DNA of 8,899 bases, taken from Alphaproteobacteria bacterium (GTDB lineage: Bacteria; Pseudomonadota; Alphaproteobacteria; Micavibrionales; CSBR16-224). Both the position numbers and the translations under genes were made by a program. The stretch is taken from NCBI GenBank assembly GCA_006226225.1, contig SBHI01000201.1:1-8899 (forward strand). Reading direction: 5' to 3'. Shown here one piece after another: positions 1 through 6,012 of this stretch. Position 1 is the first letter of the stretch. Every line of letters starts with the position of its first letter. Below the pieces are notes generated by a model. The model searched no databases and was not told where the DNA came from. It worked only from the letters and a program-made list of their open reading frames with translations.

Positions 1-260
1 TCATCGCCGTCACCATATTTGCCCTGATCGGGATTGACGCCCGCATCCAGCAATACGGCAACGGATTCTTTCGATCCGCTATGCACCGCATACATCAGCG
101 GTGTCCAGCCGATATCATTCGGCTTATCCAGCAAGGCATCGCAGGATGCCAGTGCCTTGAGCAGTGCCGTATTATTCTCCGTTGCCGCAGTATAGGCCGC
201 ATCGGGCGTGGCCCATTCGGCTTTTTTCCATGCGGGGTATTTGTTTTGTCCGGTCGGCAT
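1..260 (-). CDS. Ankyrin-repeat protein, 5' part only (runs off the left edge)
   Basis: The reading frame starts at the ATG at 260-258 and is still open at base 1, giving 86 full codons. After a short lead the translation has a good ankyrin repeat: DIGWTPLMYAVHSG, then a second helix (KESVAVLLDAG) and a turn (VNPDQGKYGDG) leading into the next repeat. A degenerate repeat probably precedes it (ATPDAAYTAATENN, then TALLKALASCDALLDK). Ankyrin repeats are protein-binding scaffolds, so no specific function can be given. No signal peptide is visible, so the product is probably cytoplasmic. A strong Shine-Dalgarno (AAGGAG) lies just upstream and overlaps the TAA stop of mrp. The gene therefore follows mrp by 10 bp and is very likely on the same transcript. 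The family call is secure; the partner is unknown. Confidence 0.85.
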   Translation of the reverse strand, partial: MPTGQNKYPAWKKAEWATPDAAYTAATENNTALLKALASCDALLDKPNDIGWTPLMYAVHSGSKESVAVLLDAGVNPDQGKYGDGD

Positions 261-270
261 TTACTGCTCC

Positions 271-1371
271 TTAAACGGCTTTTTTCGCGGGTTGTTCAAG
301 TTCCAGAATATCGCTCAAACGTTCTGCCACAGCTTCAAACGCTTTGCGGCTGTCGCCTTCGGTAATGCGTCCGGCATCGGCAGCCTCGCGGATTTCAAGG
401 CTGAGCGGAATTTCACCCAAAAGCGGCAGCCCGCGTTTTTCGGCTTCGCGCTTGGCGCCGCCATGACCGAAGAGATGCGTTTCCCCGCCGCAATGCGGGC
501 AGGAGAACATGCTCATATTTTCAATCAGACCAAGAACGGGCACATCCAGTTTCTGGAACATTTCCAGCCCCTTCATCGCATCCAGCAGTGCGATATCCTG
601 CGGTGTGGAGACAACAATCGCACCTGTCAGCGGCACTTTCTGCGACAGGGTCAGCGGAATATCCCCCGTACCGGGCGGCAGATCCAGTACCAGCACATCC
701 AGTTTTCCCCAGGCCACATCACGCAGCATCTGGATCAGGGCACGCTGTACCATCGGGCCGCGCCAGACGACCGGCCCCTGATTTTCCAGCAGATAGCCGA
801 TGGACATGGTTTTCACGCCATGTGCCTGTTGCGGGATGATTTTACGGTCGCCCCCCAGAACAGCGCGTGCGCCTTGTGTGCCTGTCATATGCGGTTGCGA
901 CGGGCCGTGAATATCGGCATCCAGCAGGCCAACGGCATAACCCTGACGCGCCAGCGCCGCCGCCAGATTATTCGAGACGGCGGATTTCCCGACCCCGCCC
1001 TTGCCCGAAGACACGGCGATAATATGACGGATATCCGGCAAATCCAGCTTCACCTGATCGGCTGCGCCGTGGCTGTGGCCTGCATGATCATTGCTGGCGG
1101 CTTTACGTTCCGCTGTCAGCACAACGGAGATGCGCGGCAGGTCGGGCAGGATTTGCATCAGAAATTCCTGTGCATCTTTTTGCAAAGCGCCCATTTCACT
1201 GCGCGGCGCGTTTTCCGGCACATCAAGGATGACAACCAGACCCCGCTCCTCCGTATGACGTGCGGAAGACAAAAAGCGCAGCATGGCGGCAATCAGCTCT
1301 GCCGGTGCTTTGGGCTGCTCCTGATGGTGCAGCAGAATTTCGCGGATATCTTCCAGCGTCAGCAATTTCAT
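271..1371 (-). CDS. mrp: Mrp/ApbC/NBP35-family iron-sulfur cluster carrier ATPase
   Basis: 366 aa from the chosen start. This P-loop ATPase family carries and transfers [4Fe-4S] clusters to apo-proteins in the cytoplasm. Visible motifs are a deviant Walker A loop GKGGVGKS (residues 123-130), switch I DADIHGPS (151-158), a Walker B/switch II region with LDLPPGTGD (229-237), and CPHC (291-294), the CxxC that bridges a cluster in a family dimer. Residues 1-90 correspond to the MIP18/DUF59 domain usual in bacterial Mrp. It is diverged: the DPE-type loop is absent, although the closing strand (ISVVLTAER) is recognisable. A His-bearing linker (NDHAGHSHG, 94-102) joins the two domains. The start at 1371 is preferred over the in-frame ATG at 1410 because AAAGGAG sits about 8 nt upstream of it, and because the extra 13 residues would be encoded in the rpsU terminator region. 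An ankyrin gene follows directly. Confidence 0.95.
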   Translation of the reverse strand: MKLLTLEDIREILLHHQEQPKAPAELIAAMLRFLSSARHTEERGLVVILDVPENAPRSEMGALQKDAQEFLMQILPDLPRISVVLTAERKAASNDHAGHSHGAADQVKLDLPDIRHIIAVSSGKGGVGKSAVSNNLAAALARQGYAVGLLDADIHGPSQPHMTGTQGARAVLGGDRKIIPQQAHGVKTMSIGYLLENQGPVVWRGPMVQRALIQMLRDVAWGKLDVLVLDLPPGTGDIPLTLSQKVPLTGAIVVSTPQDIALLDAMKGLEMFQKLDVPVLGLIENMSMFSCPHCGGETHLFGHGGAKREAEKRGLPLLGEIPLSLEIREAADAGRITEGDSRKAFEAVAERLSDILELEQPAKKAV

Positions 1372-1393
1372 GGACGTTCTCCTTTTTGAATGT

Positions 1394-1421
1394 AAAAAAG
1401 CGCCGGTCAAACCCTAGCGCT
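1394..1421 (-). terminator. Intrinsic terminator after rpsU
   Basis: Read on the minus strand, AGCGC (1421-1417) pairs with GCGCT (1403-1399). Inside this stem a GG/CC pairing is possible, and a run of T ends at 1394. The structure lies 29 nt after the rpsU stop and upstream of the mrp ribosome binding site. It should end most hemW/rpsU transcripts, leaving mrp dependent on read-through or on its own promoter, which I could not identify. The stem is short, so it may be leaky. Confidence 0.5.
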
Positions 1422-1449
1422 CTTTTATCTTTTAACCAACACTTGAACG

Positions 1450-1668
1450 TTAGTCGCGGTCTTCGCGTTTACGTTCCAGTTTGCGGAAGCGGCGCACTGC
1501 TTCATCTTTTTCGCGCGCGCGTTTTTCCGACGGTTTTTCGTGATGTCTACGCAGTTTCATTTCCCGAAAAACGCCTTCGCGTTGCATTTTCTTTTTCAGT
1601 ACTTTCAAAGCCTGGTCAACATTGTTATCACGTACGATTACCTGGACGATTGTCCTCACCCCTTTCAA
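1450..1668 (-). CDS. rpsU: 30S ribosomal protein bS21
   Basis: A small, very basic ribosomal protein of the 30S subunit, involved in translation initiation. The family signature is clear: VRDNNVDQALKVLKKKMQRE near the N-terminus, then FREMKLRRHHEKPSEKRARE and an Arg/Lys-rich tail. Length is 66-72 aa depending on start, normal for bS21. The start is odd. The coordinates given use the outermost conventional codon, a TTG at 1668, which has no Shine-Dalgarno. A GTG at 1659-1657 lies inside the only strong Shine-Dalgarno (AAAGGGGTGA). That Shine-Dalgarno is correctly spaced (8 nt after GGGG) for the ATC at 1650-1648, exactly where homologues place Met before VQVIVRDNN. The true protein may therefore start at 1650 (66 aa). 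The gene lies 77 bp after hemW and is followed by an intrinsic terminator. Confidence 0.95.
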   Translation of the reverse strand: MKGVRTIVQVIVRDNNVDQALKVLKKKMQREGVFREMKLRRHHEKPSEKRAREKDEAVRRFRKLERKREDRD

Positions 1669-1704
1669 GAGTTTTACGGTTTAATAAACATATAGTCAGC
1701 GCAA

Positions 1705-1733
1705 TTTCTATCACAGCGCGGGATATGTGTAAA
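1705..1733 (-). promoter_or_regulatory. Candidate sigma70-type promoter for rpsU
   Basis: In the 77-bp hemW-rpsU gap the minus strand reads TTTACA (1733-1728), a 17-nt spacer, then TAGAAA (1710-1705). These match the consensus boxes at 5/6 and 4/6. The position suits independent transcription of rpsU with a leader of about 40-50 nt. The gap is AT-rich and other weak -10 matches exist, for example TATATG at 1694-1689, so the exact box is uncertain. Confidence 0.3.
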
Positions 1734-1745
1734 GACAAAAGGTGA

Positions 1746-2897
1746 TTATAAAATAATGCGGGAAAGGACGTATTCAAGGCGTTGACGGCCTGCTTCCGTG
1801 CTTTGCAGCGCCTCATCCGTGACGGTGATCAACCCGTTTTCCTGCATTTTGGCCAGTCCCGCCCTGTCCAGCACCTCCGCACCGCCGGATTCAGCCTCCA
1901 GACGGGCAAGCGAGAGCGGTTCGGCAAGGCGCAGCCCCATCAGCAGCATTTCCGCCGCGCGGTCTGCATGCGCCAATCGCTCCTCCTGATGTGCGCCGTG
2001 ACCGTGTTTTTCCACGCGGTCGAGCCAGATGGCAGGTGCGCGGTGGGCGCGGGTGGCGTATTTACCATCCTGTCTTGTCACGCGTCCATGTGCGCCGGGG
2101 CCGATGCCGAGATAATCCCCGTAACGCCAATAAACAAGGTTATGGCGCGATTCCTGCCCCTTGACGGCGTAATTGGAGACCTCGTAAGCGTCGTAACCGT
2201 GGTTGGCCGCCCGTTCGCGCGTTTCTTCATACAATGCCGCCGCTTCCTCCTCTGCGGGGATCGGCATTTCGCCGCGCTGATAGAGTGTATAAAAAGGTGT
2301 GCCTTTTTCAATGGTGAGCTGATAGAGCGAGAGATGCCCGCCTGCATAAGACAGTGCCTCATCCAGCTCGGCGCGCCAATCCTCTACGCTCTGACCGGGG
2401 CGGGCATAGATCAGATCAAACGAGCTGCGCGTGAAATGCTGCCGCGCCAGATCAAGGGCGGCGAGTGCCTCTTGCGCGCTGTGCTGACGCCCGAGGAATT
2501 GCAGTTCCGCATCGCGCAGCGACTGCACGCCGAGTGACACACGGTTCACCCCTGCCGCCGCATAGCCTTTGAAACGTGCGGCCTCGGCAGAGGTCGGGTT
2601 GGCTTCCAACGTGATCTCGACATCCTCCGCAACGGGAAAATATTTCCGCACCGCCGCGATCACCGCCGCCACCGTGTCAGGTGCCATCAGCGAAGGCGTG
2701 CCGCCGCCGAAAAAGATCGAGGTGACGGTTTGTTTATGGGGCAGATTTTCCGCGTAATAAGCAAGCTCCCGCACCAGCGCCTTGCGCCAGCGGGCATGGT
2801 CGACATCATTCTGGACATGGGAGTTAAAGTCACAATAAGGGCATTTCGCCAGACAGAACGGCCAATGCACATAAATGCCGAAACCGGGGATATTCAT
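1746..2897 (-). CDS. hemW: Radical SAM heme chaperone HemW (HemN-like)
   Basis: 383 aa, the usual length for HemW. It is a cytoplasmic radical-SAM protein that binds heme and delivers it to membrane respiratory proteins; older annotations call it oxygen-independent coproporphyrinogen III oxidase. The cluster motif CLAKCPYC places Cys at 15, 19 and 22 (CxxxCxxC). GGGTPS (64-69) is the SAM-binding glycine motif. YEVSNYA (238-244) and GIGPGAH (264-270) are typical of the HemN/HemW superfamily. HNLVYW (252-257) matches the HNxxYW heme-binding motif that characterises HemW, and this, with the short N-terminus, favours HemW over true HemN. The ATG overlaps the stop of the preceding zinc-ribbon gene in an ATGA, and its own Shine-Dalgarno is weak (GAAAAAGAAAAG). 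Translational coupling is therefore likely. hemW next to rdgB and rph is a common alphaproteobacterial arrangement. Confidence 0.95.
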   Translation of the reverse strand: MNIPGFGIYVHWPFCLAKCPYCDFNSHVQNDVDHARWRKALVRELAYYAENLPHKQTVTSIFFGGGTPSLMAPDTVAAVIAAVRKYFPVAEDVEITLEANPTSAEAARFKGYAAAGVNRVSLGVQSLRDAELQFLGRQHSAQEALAALDLARQHFTRSSFDLIYARPGQSVEDWRAELDEALSYAGGHLSLYQLTIEKGTPFYTLYQRGEMPIPAEEEAAALYEETRERAANHGYDAYEVSNYAVKGQESRHNLVYWRYGDYLGIGPGAHGRVTRQDGKYATRAHRAPAIWLDRVEKHGHGAHQEERLAHADRAAEMLLMGLRLAEPLSLARLEAESGGAEVLDRAGLAKMQENGLITVTDEALQSTEAGRQRLEYVLSRIIL

Positions 2898-3574
2898 GAC
2901 TTTTCTTTTTCTTCATCAGTAATCTCTTCTACTGACTTTAAAATGTTGAGTCGCTCAAGGAGTTGAGCACACTGCTGTGCATATTGCTCTTTCACACTGT
3001 TTATAAGTGTTCTGACCTGTTTTTCTTGTTTCATGGTAAAAATACCTTCCTCAATAAGAGTAAGGCAACAATCCACCATCTTCAGCGTTTCATCTGCTGT
3101 TCTATCGGTATTGTGAAAGAATTCATCATATCGTTGTTTTTGCCTTGCAAGCCACTGCTCTTTTTTACGGCAATGAATGCAACGCACACAATCCGCATCG
3201 ATAAAGAAGCCTAGATCCTCATACCAATGTTTTTGTTCTTGTGCAAAAAAGATGAACGGCTTGTCACAATCACGGCATATCCGCTTTTCATCATAATAAT
3301 ACGTTACCGGAAACAGCGCCTCCGACTGGCGTGACAAATCGGCAGCAACAGCGGTATTCGCAATACAAAATTCCGGCTTTAAACGCCAGTGCAAATGGAT
3401 ATCCACATAATCATTTTGTGGATTTTCTCCCGTATAATGCGGATACCTACCGTAACGGGGATGCTCTACATAGCTTGCAAATTCTTTGCGCGTCTTTTCC
3501 GTCACATATTCTGACGTTTTTTTCTTTTTTCCTGTCATTGGTGACGGTTTCTTTGTGTTTAGCTGTTGCACCAT
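2894..3574 (-). CDS. Zinc-ribbon domain protein of unknown function
   Basis: 226 aa; function not known. The Lys-rich N-terminus is followed by a region (about 40-95) rich in Tyr, Pro and His. Then comes a putative zinc ribbon: CRDC (C100, C103), a conserved-looking FIFFAQEQKHWYEDLGFF segment (107-124), and C129, C132 and C135 followed by RKK. This resembles the 'probable zinc-ribbon' family (zf-trcl type: CxxC, then EQxxYxxxGF, then CxxCR). The C-terminal 90 residues look helical and charged, with further cysteines (C169, C170, C202). No signal peptide or membrane segment is visible. The ATG lies inside the end of rdgB (16-nt overlap) and the stop overlaps hemW by ATGA, so the gene is wedged without any gap. 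No clear Shine-Dalgarno is seen; AAGAGAA lies about 12 nt upstream. Base composition is AT-richer than its neighbours, suggesting later acquisition. Confidence 0.85.
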   Translation of the reverse strand: MVQQLNTKKPSPMTGKKKKTSEYVTEKTRKEFASYVEHPRYGRYPHYTGENPQNDYVDIHLHWRLKPEFCIANTAVAADLSRQSEALFPVTYYYDEKRICRDCDKPFIFFAQEQKHWYEDLGFFIDADCVRCIHCRKKEQWLARQKQRYDEFFHNTDRTADETLKMVDCCLTLIEEGIFTMKQEKQVRTLINSVKEQYAQQCAQLLERLNILKSVEEITDEEKEKS

Positions 3575-4194
3575 CGCGCGGCAAATTCTCTTAAAGCTTT
3601 GGCGCGGTGGCTGAGCCCGTGTTTTTCATCCGCATCCATTTCACCGAATGTGCGGGTTTCGCCATCGGGCTGGAAAATCGGGTCATAGCCGAAGCCGTTT
3701 TTACCGCGCGGCGGCCAGACGATCTCGCCTTCGACTGTGCCTTCAGTGTAAAAGACTTCCCCGTCAGGAAAGGCCAGCGCCAAGACGCTAACAAATTTGG
3801 CGCGGCGGTTGTCTTCATCTTTCAGTTTTTCCCAGATCAGGCGCATGCCGTAATCAAAATCGCGGCTGCCGTTTTCATTTTCCGCCCAGCGCGCCGAATA
3901 AATGCCCGGATCACCGCCCAGCGCCTCGACCGCCAGACCGCTGTCATCGGCGAGCGCAGGCAGACCTGTGGCTTTTGCCGCTGCCAATGCCTTCAGCGCG
4001 GCATTTTCCTCAAATGTTGTGCCGGTTTCCTCCGGATCATCAAGGCCGAGGTCACCCGCCGCCTGAATATCGGGAATACGTGCGCCGATCAATTCACGGA
4101 TTTCGCGCAATTTGCCATGATTATGCGTGGCAATCACCAGACTGTCTTCCAGGCGGTAATCCGCAGAGGATGTGCCTTGCCGTATCGTGTCCAT
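3559..4194 (-). CDS. rdgB: XTP/dITP diphosphatase (non-canonical purine NTP pyrophosphatase)
   Basis: 211 aa. It hydrolyses dITP, ITP and XTP to the monophosphate and pyrophosphate, keeping deaminated purines out of DNA and RNA. Family motifs are THNHGK (23-28) with the nucleotide-binding Lys, FEENA (61-65), DDSGL (83-87) carrying the catalytic Asp region, GIYSARWA (97-104), GFGYDPIF (167-174) and SHRAKA (195-200) near the C-terminus. The N-terminal extension of about 17 residues before the first strand is slightly longer than in E. coli RdgB. The start at 4194 is nevertheless well supported by AGGAGAG about 5 nt upstream. A perfect 7-bp hairpin lies directly 5' of this ribosome binding site. 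The 3' end overlaps the zinc-ribbon gene by 16 nt. Confidence 0.96.
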   Translation of the reverse strand: MDTIRQGTSSADYRLEDSLVIATHNHGKLREIRELIGARIPDIQAAGDLGLDDPEETGTTFEENAALKALAAAKATGLPALADDSGLAVEALGGDPGIYSARWAENENGSRDFDYGMRLIWEKLKDEDNRRAKFVSVLALAFPDGEVFYTEGTVEGEIVWPPRGKNGFGYDPIFQPDGETRTFGEMDADEKHGLSHRAKALREFAARWCNS

Positions 4195-4206
4195 ACTGTC
4201 TCTCCT

Positions 4207-4224
4207 GCTCTTTCATTAAAGAGC
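4207..4224 (-). promoter_or_regulatory. Perfect hairpin directly upstream of the rdgB ribosome binding site
   Basis: The minus strand reads GCTCTTT, loop AATG, AAAGAGC: a perfect 7-bp stem with a 4-nt loop. It ends one base before the AGGAG of rdgB (4206-4202). No T-run follows, so it is not a classical terminator. It could stabilise the 5' end after processing, or keep the ribosome binding site at the base of a helix. The 62-bp gap also holds a 5-bp inverted repeat (4236-4252) just after the hydroxylase stop. Confidence 0.35.
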
Positions 4225-4256
4225 TATACTGAAATACCGCCCTGCCTGCGGTCAAG

Positions 4257-5150
4257 TTAATTCTGGTTTGTCTTTTTGGCGGCAGGCTTTCTTCTGATAC
4301 GAAACGGGTAAAAAACCTGCGCCCAGAAGGTTTTCGGCAACGCACCCTCGAGAGAAGAGCGCGCAATACCGTAGCTCTTCGGCAATTTTCCTTCGGGGTG
4401 ATAATAACTGCCGCAAATCAGGTCAAGAAAGGAGAACATGGTCGCGATATTCTTGTTCACCGCCGCCTTGTCCGTTGCATGATGCCAACGGTGGTAATTG
4501 GGGCTGACGAAGATATAGCGCACCGGTGCCGGATAAGCGAGATTGATATTCGTATGCACGAAAAAATTATAGATGTTATGAACGGTAATCGCCATCAGCA
4601 CCGCCTGACCGTCAAAACCGATAAAATAGGAAATCACATAGCCGCAGGCGGAAAACATGATCGCATCGACCGGATGCAGGCGGATGCTGGTTAGCCAGCG
4701 CAATTCTTTCGCCGCATGGTGGATGGCATGAAAGCGCCACATAAAACGGTGTACCAGCCAATGCGGAACGAAAAAGGCGATATCCGCCATCAGCAGGCCA
4801 AGGGCGAATTGTATCTCATACGGCCAGCTTTGGATTTCAAGGGCAAAAATACGGTGCGGTGCAATTGCCGGCAGCACGATCAGCGCCAATGTCGCACTGA
4901 TAAAAGTGATAAAAAAACTGGTAATGAAAAGGTTGAGCAGGAAATAGCCGATTTCCAGATTAAACTCTTTGTAAAACAGCGTTTTGTCGGTATGAACCTT
5001 GCTGAAATTTTCTTCTTTGGTTGACTGGCTTGGCTCTGCCAGAAACAGCGATAACACATAAAAACCGAGCGCATAGACGCAGAGCACGATAATCGCATCG
5101 GCCTTTGCAAGCAGCCATTCCATTACTATCTGGTAAAAAGCCGGATCCAT
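4257..5150 (-). CDS. Membrane fatty acid hydroxylase / sterol desaturase family protein
   Basis: 297 aa integral membrane di-iron oxygenase of the fatty acid hydroxylase superfamily (PF04116 type). The histidine boxes expected to bind two irons are intact: HWLVH (130-134, HxxxH), HAIHH (141-145, HxxHH) and HRWHH (220-224, HxxHH). Further histidines lie at 159, 191 and 199. Hydrophobic stretches at about 19-38, 66-97, 113-129, 162-178 and 182-198 fit the usual four or more membrane helices with the His boxes on the cytoplasmic side. The basic tail (RIRRKPAAKK) is also expected to be cytoplasmic. Known members hydroxylate or desaturate sterols, carotenoids, ether lipids or ornithine/ceramide lipids; the substrate cannot be read from the sequence. 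The ribosome binding site is weak (GGGACAGACAGGCG before ATG). A TGCTATACT box 28-36 nt upstream suggests its own promoter. It separates rph from rdgB, which are often adjacent. Confidence 0.92.
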   Translation of the reverse strand: MDPAFYQIVMEWLLAKADAIIVLCVYALGFYVLSLFLAEPSQSTKEENFSKVHTDKTLFYKEFNLEIGYFLLNLFITSFFITFISATLALIVLPAIAPHRIFALEIQSWPYEIQFALGLLMADIAFFVPHWLVHRFMWRFHAIHHAAKELRWLTSIRLHPVDAIMFSACGYVISYFIGFDGQAVLMAITVHNIYNFFVHTNINLAYPAPVRYIFVSPNYHRWHHATDKAAVNKNIATMFSFLDLICGSYYHPEGKLPKSYGIARSSLEGALPKTFWAQVFYPFRIRRKPAAKKTNQN

Positions 5151-5180
5151 CGCCTGTCTGTCCCGTTTCGTTCAAAGGGC

Positions 5181-5189
5181 AGTATAGCA
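5181..5189 (-). promoter_or_regulatory. Candidate extended -10 promoter for the hydroxylase gene
   Basis: The minus strand carries TGCTATACT: TATACT matches the -10 consensus at 5/6 and is preceded by the TGn extension. No good -35 box is found 16-18 nt upstream. Initiation would fall near 5174, leaving a leader of roughly 24 nt before the ATG at 5150. This would let the hydroxylase gene be expressed separately from hldE-rph. Confidence 0.35.
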
Positions 5190-5190
5190 C

Positions 5191-5221
5191 AGCCATGCCG
5201 GAAGACAGCAGCAGGCTTTTT
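5191..5221 (+). terminator. Terminator-like hairpin on the plus strand, rph-hydroxylase gap
   Basis: On the plus strand AGCC (5191-5194) and TGC (5196-5198) pair with GCA GGCT (5211-5217), with one bulged A, and TTTTT (5217-5221) follows. No plus-strand gene lies upstream, so it would stop antisense transcripts before they enter rph. On the minus strand the same hairpin follows the rph stop but has no T-run after it, so it is a poor terminator there. It could be a chance structure. Confidence 0.25.
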
Positions 5222-5238
5222 GAAAAAATGAAAATATA

Positions 5239-5979
5239 TCAGGCGGCGTTGCGTGCGCCGTTTTTCAAGGCATCATTTTGCAGTTTTGTCAGCTCACGGA
5301 CACCTTTATCCGCCAGTCCGAACAAATCCTGAAAACGGGCATGGGAGAATGCGGTTTCCTCGGCCGTCGCCTGAATTTCAACAATACCGCCCTTGCCGGT
5401 CAGGATGAAATTGGCATCCGCCTCGGCGGCGCTGTCCTCCGCATAATCAAGATCAAGCACCGCCTGCCCCTGATAAAGACCGCAGGAAATCGCGGCAACG
5501 GAATCAAGCAGCGGTGTTTCTTTCAATGCGCCGATGGACAACAGATGTGTGATCGCCTGATGCAGCGCGACATAGGCACCGGTAATCGCCGCCGTTCTTG
5601 TGCCGCCATCAGCCTGAATAACATCACAATCAAGCGTGATTTGTATATCGGGCATTTTTTTCAAATCAATCACAGCACGCAAGGCGCGTCCGATCAGACG
5701 CTGGATTTCCTGTGTGCGGCCCGATTGCTTGCCGCGCGCGGCCTCACGCGCCATGCGCGTACCTGTCGAGCGGGGTAGCATGCCGTATTCCGCCGTTACC
5801 CAGCCTTTGCCCTGCCCTTTCAGCCAAGGCGGCAGACGGTCTTCAACCGTGGCGGTGCACAGCACATGCGTATCGCCGAATTTGACCAGACACGCGCCTT
5901 CGGCGTGTTTTGTCACATTCTGGGTTTCAAGGGTAATACGGCGCAATTCGTCATTTTGACGCCCGGACGGTCTGACCAT
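5239..5979 (-). CDS. rph: Ribonuclease PH
   Basis: 246 aa, close to the usual 238-240. It is a phosphorolytic 3'-to-5' exoribonuclease that trims the 3' ends of tRNA precursors, releasing nucleoside diphosphates. Motifs are RPSGR at the start (3-7), VLCTATVE (39-46), GWVTAEYGMLPRST (59-72), SGRTQEIQRLIGRALR (86-101) with the phosphate-binding Arg88, DCDVIQADGGTRTAAITG (117-134), LDLDYAEDS (175-183) with the metal-binding Asp residues, and EIQATAEE (201-208). The start is fixed by a near-ideal TAGGAG Shine-Dalgarno 8 nt upstream of the ATG. It follows hldE by 33 bp with no terminator between, so the two are probably co-transcribed. No frameshift of the kind known in some E. coli K-12 rph alleles is seen; the C-terminus is complete. 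Confidence 0.97.
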   Translation of the reverse strand: MVRPSGRQNDELRRITLETQNVTKHAEGACLVKFGDTHVLCTATVEDRLPPWLKGQGKGWVTAEYGMLPRSTGTRMAREAARGKQSGRTQEIQRLIGRALRAVIDLKKMPDIQITLDCDVIQADGGTRTAAITGAYVALHQAITHLLSIGALKETPLLDSVAAISCGLYQGQAVLDLDYAEDSAAEADANFILTGKGGIVEIQATAEETAFSHARFQDLFGLADKGVRELTKLQNDALKNGARNAA

Positions 5980-6012
5980 GAATTTTCTCCTACTTAATCG
6001 CTTTCAGCCGGA

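Noticed and set aside
208..1389. A 393-codon open frame on the plus strand, antisense to nearly all of mrp
   Set aside because: The translation is low-complexity, rich in His, Gln and Arg, with no recognisable domain. The opposite strand encodes a fully motif-supported Mrp. It is a mirror of mrp codon bias.
1372..1410. Longer mrp start (ATG at 1410)
   Set aside because: It would add 13 residues encoded in the rpsU terminator stem and spacer, and the strong AAAGGAG serves the ATG at 1371.
1782..2537. A 251-codon plus-strand frame opposite hemW
   Set aside because: No domain, no ribosome binding site, and it lies wholly within the motif-supported hemW gene.
4236..4252. 5-bp inverted repeat after the hydroxylase stop as an intrinsic terminator
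   Set aside because: The stem is short (ACCGC/GCGGT) and is followed by ATTTC rather than a T-run, so termination is doubtful.
4230..4257. TTGACC and TATAGC on the minus strand as an rdgB promoter
   Set aside because: The spacing between the boxes is 21 nt, too long for a sigma70 promoter.
3607..4260. A 217-codon plus-strand frame opposite rdgB
   Set aside because: It is an antisense shadow of rdgB, with no supporting start signal or recognisable protein family.
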